Source: Bacteroidales bacterium UBA6851 (GTDB taxonomy: Bacteria; Bacteroidota; Bacteroidia; Bacteroidales; UBA932). From it: DNA of 23,758 bases. Below, piece by piece: positions 16,985 to 23,487 of this stretch (positions are counted from its first letter, which is position 1; every line of letters starts with the position of its first letter). The stretch lies in NCBI GenBank assembly GCA_002451795.1, contig DKDJ01000006.1, positions 148,424-172,181 on the forward strand. The letters run 5' to 3'. The translations under genes and the position numbers were made by a program. The notes beneath the pieces were generated by a model that was given only the letters and a program-made list of their open reading frames with translations, searched no databases and was not told the origin of the DNA.

Positions 16985-18076
16985 TTATTTTCTTGCCATG
17001 TTATATAGTACAGCAGCCACTACCCCGAACACCAGGTTTGGTATCCATAGCGCAATCCCCGGCGGAAGCGTATCGGTATAGACGAACATCTCACTGAAGC
17101 GCAAGAAAAGGATATAAGTAAATGCTAAGGCAATACCGATACCTATGTTCCATCCTATCCCGCCCCTTTTCTTACGCGACGACAGCGCCACCCCCATAAT
17201 AGTGAGGATAATCGCCGAGAAAGGAAGCGCAAGACGGCGGTGCTTCTCCAGTTTGGCGAACATGGCGTTGTTGTCCCCGCGCATTGCTTGTGTGGCTATC
17301 AGATCGTTGAGCTGACGGGCATCAAGAGCCTCCACGGTCTTCTCGTTGTTGAAAAGATCCTTTATCTTCAGTTCGATCACTGTATCTATCTTCTCCTTGA
17401 AAACCACATGGTCACCAAGCCCTTCAGAATAGTCGCGTACAAACACACGCTTCATGTGCCAGCCCGCCATGGTGCTGTCCCACACCGCAGACTCTGCACT
17501 GACCTTCCTCACGAGTTTATTGTCCTTGATGTCCTCTATGGTGAACTTGTAAGCCGTGTTGTTCCATTTGCTAAAGGACTCTATGTATACGTATTGCCCG
17601 GGCGTTATCTGATAGTGCAGATTCTTGAGGTTGAACGAGTTGGCGCTTGTCTTGACATACTTGGTCTCGAACGCCACTCGCTTCACGTTGGACTTAGGGA
17701 TAACGAAAAGGTTGAGCCCGAGGGAAAACAGTGCTATCAGAGAAGCTGTGGCCACATACGGAACCATCATCCTTCGATAGCTCACCCCGCATGACAATAT
17801 GGCTATTATCTCCGAGTTCGACGCCATCTGGGAAGTGAAGAAAATCACCGTAATGAACACGAACAGTGGCGAGAACATGTTGATGAAGTACGGTATGAAG
17901 TTGAGATAGTAGTCGAAGATAATTTCATGAAGCGGAGCCTTGTTCTCCACGAAATGATTGATCTTCTCAGACACGTCAAAGATGATGACTATCCCTATGA
18001 TCAGCACAAGCGACGCGAAGAAAGTAAGCAGGAACTTCTTCGATATGTACCAGTCTATTTTCTTCAGTCCAAGCAT
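16985..18076 (-). CDS. LptF/LptG-family (YjgP/YjgQ) LPS export permease
   Basis: A 363-aa inner-membrane protein of the YjgP/YjgQ family, which with LptB and LptC moves lipopolysaccharide from the inner membrane into the periplasmic bridge. Three hydrophobic helices lie in the N-terminal part (about 15-35, 60-80, 100-125), a periplasmic beta-jellyroll domain covers about 130-265, and three more helices lie near the C-terminus (about 277-360), with a conserved-looking SSRKKRGGIGWNIGIGIALA segment. Whether it plays the LptF or LptG part cannot be decided from one copy. It follows tgt by one base, a neighbour pair common in Bacteroidetes. Confidence 0.9.
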   Translation of the reverse strand: MLGLKKIDWYISKKFLLTFFASLVLIIGIVIIFDVSEKINHFVENKAPLHEIIFDYYLNFIPYFINMFSPLFVFITVIFFTSQMASNSEIIAILSCGVSYRRMMVPYVATASLIALFSLGLNLFVIPKSNVKRVAFETKYVKTSANSFNLKNLHYQITPGQYVYIESFSKWNNTAYKFTIEDIKDNKLVRKVSAESAVWDSTMAGWHMKRVFVRDYSEGLGDHVVFKEKIDTVIELKIKDLFNNEKTVEALDARQLNDLIATQAMRGDNNAMFAKLEKHRRLALPFSAIILTIMGVALSSRKKRGGIGWNIGIGIALAFTYILFLRFSEMFVYTDTLPPGIALWIPNLVFGVVAAVLYNMARK

Positions 18077-18077
18077 A

Positions 18078-19208
18078 TTACAGTCTTGTCGTCAGTCTTT
18101 TAACCGTATCATCCTTCCATGAAGCGAAATCTCCGGCTTCTATATGCACGCGCGCCTGACGCACAAGGTCAAGATAGAACGAGAGGTTGTGCTCGCTCGC
18201 AAGCATGCCGGCAAACATCTCCCCAGCCACGAACAAGTGATGCAGGTAGGCACGTGAATAGTTGTGATCCACGAATGAGCACCCGTCCGGGTCTATCTCA
18301 GTGAAATCATCCGCCCACTTGGCATTTCTCATATTCATGATACCGTTCCATGTGAAAAGCATTCCATTGCGGGCATTACGGGTTGGCATCACACAGTCGA
18401 ACATATCCACACCCCTTGCTATTCCCTCAAGGATATTGGCAGGAGTACCTACCCCCATAAGGTATCTCGGGCAGTCAGAAGGCAGCAATGGACACACAAG
18501 TTCGAGCATCTCATACATTTTCTCAGTAGGCTCTCCCACAGCCAATCCACCGATAGCATACCCCTCTGCACCGATCTGCACAGCATGGTCCACCGCCTCC
18601 CGCCTTAGGTCCGGATACACACACCCCTGCACAATCGGGAAGAAAGTCTGCGAATATCCGTACAACGGCTCCGTCTCACGGAACCGGGCAGCATACCTCT
18701 CAAGCCAGCTTTTGGTCAAATCCAGACTCTTACGGGCATACGCATGGTCCGCATCTCCCGGGCAGCACTCATCAAGCGCCATCATTATATCAGCGCCTAT
18801 AATACGCTGCGTATCCACATTGTTCTCTGGAGTAAATACGTGCCTTGAGCCATCTATGTGGCTTCTGAAAGTACATCCCTGAGGGGTCAATTTGCGGATG
18901 GGAGACAATGAGAATACCTGAAACCCGCCGCTATCCGTGAGGATAGGCCTGTCCCAGGACTCAAACTTATGAAGTCCTCCCGCAGCCCTGAGTATGTCAA
19001 GTCCCGGACGAAGATACAGGTGATAAGTATTGCCCAGGATTATCTCCGCCTTGATATCCTCTTTCAAGTCACGATGATACACGCCTTTTACAGAGCCGAC
19101 GGTCCCTACAGGCATAAAAATAGGGGTATGAATATCCCCATGATCAGTATGGATGATACCGCATCTCGCATCCGAGTGCGGGTCCGATGCTATCTTTTCG
19201 AATTTCAT
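18078..19208 (-). CDS. tgt: Queuine tRNA-ribosyltransferase lacking zinc cysteines
   Basis: A 376-aa TIM-barrel enzyme that swaps guanine-34 for the queuosine precursor preQ1 in tRNAs with GUN anticodons. Active-site motifs are intact: LTDSGGFQVFSL (D92), GYAIGGLAVGE, and MFDCVMPTRNARNG (nucleophile D271). The zinc site is altered: the usual CxCxxC before NYSRAYLHHL reads GCSFVDHNYSRAYLHHL, so the aligned ligand positions are G309, S311 and D314, while H340 remains. The fold may be held without zinc. It is the first gene of the minus-strand run and is divergent from nupG. Length and start are normal. Confidence 0.95.
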   Translation of the reverse strand: MKFEKIASDPHSDARCGIIHTDHGDIHTPIFMPVGTVGSVKGVYHRDLKEDIKAEIILGNTYHLYLRPGLDILRAAGGLHKFESWDRPILTDSGGFQVFSLSPIRKLTPQGCTFRSHIDGSRHVFTPENNVDTQRIIGADIMMALDECCPGDADHAYARKSLDLTKSWLERYAARFRETEPLYGYSQTFFPIVQGCVYPDLRREAVDHAVQIGAEGYAIGGLAVGEPTEKMYEMLELVCPLLPSDCPRYLMGVGTPANILEGIARGVDMFDCVMPTRNARNGMLFTWNGIMNMRNAKWADDFTEIDPDGCSFVDHNYSRAYLHHLFVAGEMFAGMLASEHNLSFYLDLVRQARVHIEAGDFASWKDDTVKRLTTRL

Positions 19209-19212
19209 TCTT

Positions 19213-19220
19213 CAAAGATA
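19213..19220 (-). promoter_or_regulatory. Possible -7 box for the tgt operon
   Basis: On the minus strand TATCTTTG matches the TAnnTTTG consensus but lies only four bases before the tgt ATG, which would give an almost leaderless messenger, and no TTTG is at the expected distance (the closest gives a 12-base spacer). It is a weak candidate. Confidence 0.25.
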
Positions 19221-19243
19221 GCAATAATCCCACAAAAAACGTT

Positions 19244-19251
19244 TATTTTTG
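19244..19251 (+). promoter_or_regulatory. Possible -7 box for nupG
   Basis: TATTTTTG matches TAnnTTTG and would give a leader of about 70 bases before the ATG at 19329. No TTTG is found 19-21 bases upstream. It is the best match on this strand between tgt and nupG. Confidence 0.3.
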
Positions 19252-19328
19252 CATCTCAACTTTCGTGGCATCAGAGCACGCTTTGGATGTTCGGCTACAT
19301 CGTTGTTGACATTAAAAGATAATCAATA

Positions 19329-20612
19329 ATGAAGAAAATTTCATCTGTCAGCATCAGGCTGATTCTGCTCAACTTCCTGGAATTCGCAGTGTGGGGAGCT
19401 TACTTGACATCCCTTGGACGGTACCTCGGAGGCATCGGTATGGGTTCTCAAATCAAATGGTTCTTCGCCATGCAGGGTATCGTGTCGATTTTCATGCCTG
19501 CGCTCATGGGCATTCTCGCTGACCGCAAGATCCAGGCACAGAAAGTCCTCTCCCTCTGCCACGGACTCGCAGGCATATCCATGATTGCGGCTGGAGTGTA
19601 TTGTCTCAATGCAGGGGCAGCCGTACAGTTCGCTCCGCTTTTCACACTTTACAGTCTGAGCGTGGCGTTCTACATGCCAACCATCGCGCTTGTCAACTCA
19701 GTGGCATACAATGCCCTTGAGAAAGCCGGGATGGATCCAGTCAAGGATTTCCCGCCCATCAGGGTCTTCGGCACCATAGGATTCATCATCAGCATGCTGA
19801 CCACCAACTTCCTCAAGATAGGAGGCGTGGCTATGCAGGACTCATTCACACAACTTATGTCCTCAGGTATACTCAGCCTCTTACTGTGCGGATATGCGCT
19901 TACCATGCCGGCATGCCCTACCAAGAAAGGAGAGAGCACAAGTCTTGCAGACAGCCTCGGCCTCAAGGCCTTCTCCCTTTTCAAGGACAGACAGTTCGCC
20001 ATATTCTTCATCTTCTCCATGCTGCTCGGTGCATCCCTTCAGATAACCAACGGCTATGCCAACACTTTCCTTGGCTCATTCGGAGACAATCCGGCTTATG
20101 CAGACACGTTCGCAGTAAAGAACTCCAACGCACTCATCTCCATATCGCAGATTTCAGAGACCTTGTGTATCCTGCTCATCCCATTCTTCATGAAGAGATA
20201 TGGTATCAAGAAAGTCATGCTCATCGCCATGTTTGCATGGGTATTCCGTTTCGGATTCTTCGGCCTTGGCACACCTGATATGCCGGGAGTGCTTCTGTTC
20301 ATCCTCAGCTGCATAGTGTACGGAGTGGCTTTTGACTTCTTCAACATATCCGGCTCGCTCTATGTCAACGAGAATGCCCCGAAGGACATCCGGTCTTCCG
20401 CCCAAGGTCTTTTCATGCTCATGACCAATGGTCTCGGTGCCACATTCGGAACGCTGGCCGCCGGAGAAGTAGTGGATGCATGCGTCTACAATGCCGCTAC
20501 CCCATCATGGTCCACAGCATGGTACATATTCGCCGCCTATGCCCTCGTGGTGGGAGTGCTCTTCATGTTCTTGTTCAAAAGCCCTACCAAGCAGATGACC
20601 ACCACCAAATAA
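19329..20612 (+). CDS. nupG: NupG-like nucleoside:H+ symporter (MFS)
   Basis: A 427-aa inner-membrane transporter with 12 predicted helices. It is very close to E. coli NupG in recognisable blocks: FLEFAVWGAYLTSLG near the start, AGMDPVKDFPPIRVFGTIGF, IFFIFSMLLGASLQITN, ISISQISETLCILLIPFF, RYGIKKVM, and VYGVAFDFFNISGSLYV. The family imports purine and pyrimidine nucleosides with protons, so a salvage role is expected. It stands alone between divergent tgt and the downstream fimbrillin locus, with a hairpin terminator 36 bases after its stop. Confidence 0.93.
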   Translation: MKKISSVSIRLILLNFLEFAVWGAYLTSLGRYLGGIGMGSQIKWFFAMQGIVSIFMPALMGILADRKIQAQKVLSLCHGLAGISMIAAGVYCLNAGAAVQFAPLFTLYSLSVAFYMPTIALVNSVAYNALEKAGMDPVKDFPPIRVFGTIGFIISMLTTNFLKIGGVAMQDSFTQLMSSGILSLLLCGYALTMPACPTKKGESTSLADSLGLKAFSLFKDRQFAIFFIFSMLLGASLQITNGYANTFLGSFGDNPAYADTFAVKNSNALISISQISETLCILLIPFFMKRYGIKKVMLIAMFAWVFRFGFFGLGTPDMPGVLLFILSCIVYGVAFDFFNISGSLYVNENAPKDIRSSAQGLFMLMTNGLGATFGTLAAGEVVDACVYNAATPSWSTAWYIFAAYALVVGVLFMFLFKSPTKQMTTTK

Positions 20613-20647
20613 TCCTGGACATCCCGTCTATCGATTATCAATATTTT

Positions 20648-20681
20648 ACTCGTTTATTTTGAAAAAATAAGCGAGTTTTTT
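20648..20681 (+). terminator. Intrinsic terminator after nupG
   Basis: A 13-bp stem (20648-20660 with 20664-20676, one G-T wobble) with a GAA loop is followed by six T (20676-20681). The stem is AT-rich in its upper half. It overlaps the promoter of the next operon. Confidence 0.75.
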
Positions 20682-20688
20682 AAATTTG
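20658..20688 (+). promoter_or_regulatory. Bacteroidetes-type promoter of the fimbrillin locus
   Basis: TTTG (20658-20661), a 19-base spacer and TAAATTTG (20681-20688) match the -33/-7 consensus with ideal spacing. It leaves a leader of about 50 bases before the 52-aa peptide gene. Confidence 0.75.
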
Positions 20689-20742
20689 TGGCGGCAAGCT
20701 GGAAACAGCTAATTATTAAATATTTATATTAATCAAACAGTT

Positions 20743-20901
20743 ATGAACAACACTGAAATTTCAAAGAGGGGGGGGGTATCCTATATCGCTCCCAAGTGCG
20801 AGACTATTGAGCTCGACACCCAATCCACCATCTGCCAGGGCAGTGCAGGTACATTTGACATAAACCCATGGGAGAATGACGACCTCGGACTGGACTTCTA
20901 A
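20743..20901 (+). CDS. 52-aa peptide with a nine-G tract, unknown function
   Basis: I do not know the function of this peptide. It starts MNNTEISKRGGVSYIAPKCE, continues with IELDTQSTICQGSAG and ends in an acidic tail, ENDDLGLDF. Short peptides with a Y-x-x-P-x-C/E start and a central Cys-x-Gly/Ser-type motif are common ahead of surface-lipoprotein genes in Bacteroidales, as I recall them, but have no assigned role. It has no clear signal peptide. Support for translation comes from a strong promoter 54 bases upstream, an ATG, and its place 18 bases before the lipoprotein gene. Codons 9-12 hold nine consecutive G (20768-20776); loss or gain of one G would change the frame. Confidence 0.65.
   Translation: MNNTEISKRGGVSYIAPKCETIELDTQSTICQGSAGTFDINPWENDDLGLDF
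20768..20776 (+). repeat. Homopolymer of nine G inside a coding region
   Basis: A run of nine G starts 25 bases into the 52-aa peptide gene. It is the longest G run I see in the window. Such tracts are prone to replication slippage and also to sequencing error. Confidence 0.95.
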
Positions 20902-20919
20902 TCTTAATCAACGACAGCA

Positions 20920-22257
20920 ATGAAAAGACAGATTCTTACTTTAGGTGCCATCTGCGCAGCAGCATTCACCTTCACCAATTGTAGCAAGGAAGTCGCAGAG
21001 CCACAAGCCCCTGCCACCCAAGGCACACCATTTGAAATCATCGCATCCACAGCCGACACCAAGACCACCAATGATGGTCTCAACACCATATGGGCTAAAG
21101 ATGATGCGCTCAACGTATTCCACGCCGAGGCAGGTACCACCACCTACGGCACCAACGACAAGTTCACATTCTCCGGAGCCGACAACAAATTCACCGGCAC
21201 GCTCGAGACCGCCCTTGAAAGCGGCAAGAGCTACGATTGGTATGCGCTGTATCCTGTAAACGAAAACACCAAATATGCCATTACCACTCCTGCGGGAGCT
21301 AAAGATGGTGATGGATGGGCTTACATTGGACATTCGAAAGGTGCTACGCAAAATGGCTATAATAGCACTGCTCACTTGTCAGAGACTCTTTGCCCTCTTT
21401 ATGGCGTAGCAAAATCCATCAGCGCTGATGCAGCAGTAAAGCTTGATATGAAGCACATTGCTTCAGTAGTAAAGGTCGTTGTTACAAATGCAAATGAAGA
21501 GCCCCTCACTGTAAGCAGCATTACATTTACTGCTCCTGAAGATATAGTTGGGTCATATTATATTGACTTCACAGGTACAGAAGCCATTTGCAAAGCCACC
21601 AGTGAAAGCTATACATATAAAGATGCAACCCTAAATGTTACTGGCGGTACAGCCCTCGCTAAAGGAGAGTCAGCAGCCTTCTATATTCCTATCAAGCCTT
21701 TCAAGGCCGCTGCCAACAAGCTCGCTATCGCAGTGAACGGATATGAGAAGACCCCTACCAGCACAGCAGAAGTAGAGTTCAAGGCTGGCAAGATCGAAGC
21801 AGTGAATTTCAAGTATGATAAGGTAATATCATCATCACCATATGTGACCACTTATACAAGCAACGTTACCATGACCGCCAGCTCAAATGCAACTGCCGCC
21901 AAGGTTGTAATTAGTGGCACAGAATATGATGCTATCAAAGCAGGAGCATCAAAGAAAGCAGGGACAATGACTATTACAGTTCCAGCAGGAGCAACAAAAC
22001 TGCATATACATGTTGCTGGATGGAACGGTGATAATTCCTCCATTTCTATTTCTGGCGCTACCGTATCAAAAAATGAAATTAAACTTTCATCAGATGACGG
22101 AGTTGCCAATAACTCTCCTTTTACCTTAAAAGGAAACCCAGCAAACTACTATTATGAGATTGGCCTCTCCGGTATTGAAGCAGAAACGACACTCACTCTG
22201 ACGGCCAAAAACACCAATAAATGCCGTTATGTAGTCTTCGGAGTTAATGCCAAATGA
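20920..22257 (+). CDS. Fimbrillin-like surface lipoprotein, ends at an in-frame UGA
   Basis: A 445-aa exported lipoprotein. The signal peptide ends in lipobox TFTNC (C21), and the following SKEVAE is acidic, in keeping with surface-export signals of Bacteroidetes. Residues about 33-300 resemble the fimbrillin family (DTKTT near the start, NTIWAKDDALNVF, FTFSGADNKFTGTL, YALYP, MKHIASVVKVVV, FYIPIKPF). About 305-445 is a second beta domain whose best-known role I cannot name. The gene stops at TGA 22255-22257 but the same frame stays open to 23409, so it may be the N-terminal part of a fimbrillin-nuclease fusion. It follows the 52-aa peptide by 18 bases under the same promoter. Confidence 0.85.
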   Translation: MKRQILTLGAICAAAFTFTNCSKEVAEPQAPATQGTPFEIIASTADTKTTNDGLNTIWAKDDALNVFHAEAGTTTYGTNDKFTFSGADNKFTGTLETALESGKSYDWYALYPVNENTKYAITTPAGAKDGDGWAYIGHSKGATQNGYNSTAHLSETLCPLYGVAKSISADAAVKLDMKHIASVVKVVVTNANEEPLTVSSITFTAPEDIVGSYYIDFTGTEAICKATSESYTYKDATLNVTGGTALAKGESAAFYIPIKPFKAAANKLAIAVNGYEKTPTSTAEVEFKAGKIEAVNFKYDKVISSSPYVTTYTSNVTMTASSNATAAKVVISGTEYDAIKAGASKKAGTMTITVPAGATKLHIHVAGWNGDNSSISISGATVSKNEIKLSSDDGVANNSPFTLKGNPANYYYEIGLSGIEAETTLTLTAKNTNKCRYVVFGVNAK

Positions 22258-22298
22258 CCATCTTCCGGCGGGTCCGGCGGTGGCGGATCCACGGAAGA
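22258..22298 (+). promoter_or_regulatory. Stem-loop directly after the in-frame UGA
   Basis: Three bases after the TGA, TCTTCCG (22261-22267) pairs with CGGAAGA (22292-22298); inside it GGGTCC (22270-22275) pairs with GGATCC (22285-22290, one G-T) around a nine-base loop. There is no T run after it, so it does not look like a transcription terminator. The same DNA would encode a Gly/Ser linker if read through. Confidence 0.5.
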
Positions 22299-22398
22299 CC
22301 GTGAACCGACCGCTTCAGTCTCCAACGGAGATTACACGATAACGAGTTCGACAGGGGCAACCCTGTCGGGCTCATTTTCTGAAGCGAGTTCTGTTCCG

Positions 22399-23409
22399 GT
22401 GGAGGCAGGCTTCTATTGGGGCTCATCCTCCAACTCATTGACAAATCATGTTGTGGCCAGTGTATCCGGCTCGACAAGCGGGACGTTCAGTGCTTCATTG
22501 ACCGGTCTCTCTGAAGGCCAGACCGTAGTCTATCAGGCCTATGTGAAGGTCAAGGGCAGCGGAGCACATTCGGACGAGGAGCATGTGGTCTATGCTTCGG
22601 GCACTAAGTTTTTCAAGATGGGCAGCGGATCTTCAATTCCAGCTGCAGGTGCGGGATGGCTCGAACTCCCGGGGAGGACTGAAGGCTCGCATTATATCAC
22701 CAACACGCTTCGGGCAGGCGGCGCACGCAATTACACGCACCTCTACGATACCGAGAAATGCACCTCTCTCTGGACAGCTTATCCGCTGTATGCCAGCGCG
22801 ATGGGGGAACTCAAGCGGCCAGAGAATTGGTCTTATAACCCTGGAATAGATGAGAAGTATCAGGTCAATCTGTGCGGCGGCAGTTATACTAATTATTCTC
22901 GCGGACACATGATTCCCAACGGCTCTCGCAACGGAATACGTGCGATGCAGGTGCAGACTTTCCATGTCACCAACTCTGTACCGCAGAGGCAGAATAAATT
23001 CAACGGAAGCATCTGGGCGCGGCTTGAGAATGCGCTTCAGGGTATGGCTACCTCCTCAAAGGACACTGTCTACATCGTCACAGGTGTAGCATTCAACAAG
23101 GTGGGAGAAAACAAGAGCATCAGCACTACCAAGGCCAAGAATGACTCGAAGGTTATCCCTGTCCCGAACTACTTCTACAAGGTGGCGCTAAAAGTCAAAA
23201 GAAGCGGGCAGGAGATCACTTCGGCAAGCACTGTGGGAGTGTGGATGGAACATAGGGACTATAACGAAGGGGAAGAGTATGATGACTTCGCTGTCTCTGT
23301 AGACCAGATCGAGCAGTGGACTGGAGTGGACTTCTTCGTCAATCTCCCGGACGCCATAGAGAATGTGGTTGAGACGAATAGCAGCTGGAGCGAGTTCGCC
23401 AAGTTCTGA
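22399..23409 (+). CDS. DNA/RNA non-specific endonuclease part, separated by one UGA
   Basis: The frame is open from 22258 and in phase with the lipoprotein gene. It encodes a linker (SSGGSGGGGST), an Fn3-like module (from EAGFYWGSSSNSL) and a metal-dependent nuclease of the EndoG/Serratia type. Nuclease signs are YSRGHMIPNGSRNG (His codon 22906-22908, in place of the usual DRGH) and VTNSVPQ followed by FNGSIWARLE, whose Asn (23002-23004) should bind the metal. No ATG lies between the UGA and GTG 22399, where I place the first possible start; the next is ATG 22618, after the Fn3-like module. Without its own signal sequence this part would be cytoplasmic, so as a separate gene it makes little sense; it is either readthrough product or the tail of a recently broken gene. 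Confidence 0.7.
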   Translation: MEAGFYWGSSSNSLTNHVVASVSGSTSGTFSASLTGLSEGQTVVYQAYVKVKGSGAHSDEEHVVYASGTKFFKMGSGSSIPAAGAGWLELPGRTEGSHYITNTLRAGGARNYTHLYDTEKCTSLWTAYPLYASAMGELKRPENWSYNPGIDEKYQVNLCGGSYTNYSRGHMIPNGSRNGIRAMQVQTFHVTNSVPQRQNKFNGSIWARLENALQGMATSSKDTVYIVTGVAFNKVGENKSISTTKAKNDSKVIPVPNYFYKVALKVKRSGQEITSASTVGVWMEHRDYNEGEEYDDFAVSVDQIEQWTGVDFFVNLPDAIENVVETNSSWSEFAKF

Positions 23410-23453
23410 TGCAAGAAAGGGCTTGGAAAGAGGCCTCGCGAAAGATGATTGCT

Positions 23454-23487
23454 GTGGGGCTGATTACAACTTTGTAATCAGCCCCAC
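23454..23487 (+). terminator. Perfect 16-bp hairpin terminator after the nuclease
   Basis: GTGGGGCTGATTACAA (23454-23469) pairs without mismatch with 23472-23487 around a two-base loop, followed by TTT. It lies 45 bases after the nuclease stop and can act on both strands. Confidence 0.85.

Noticed and set aside
21240..22250. Recombination patch in the fimbrillin-like gene
   Set aside because: Codon third positions look more AT-rich than in the first 300 bases, but the Asn codon mix is similar in the nuclease part, so the contrast is too soft to claim.
22255..22257. Genetic code change with TGA as a sense codon
   Set aside because: TGA acts as a normal stop elsewhere in the window, for example in the ATGA overlaps at 4982-4985 and 14326-14329.
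22255..22298. Selenocysteine insertion with the hairpin as SECIS
   Set aside because: The stop falls between two extracytoplasmic beta domains with no redox motif, and no selenocysteine machinery is visible; the hairpin alone is not enough.
22258..22298. Hairpin after the UGA as a transcription terminator
   Set aside because: No T run follows and the nuclease frame continues directly; a much stronger terminator lies at 23454-23487.
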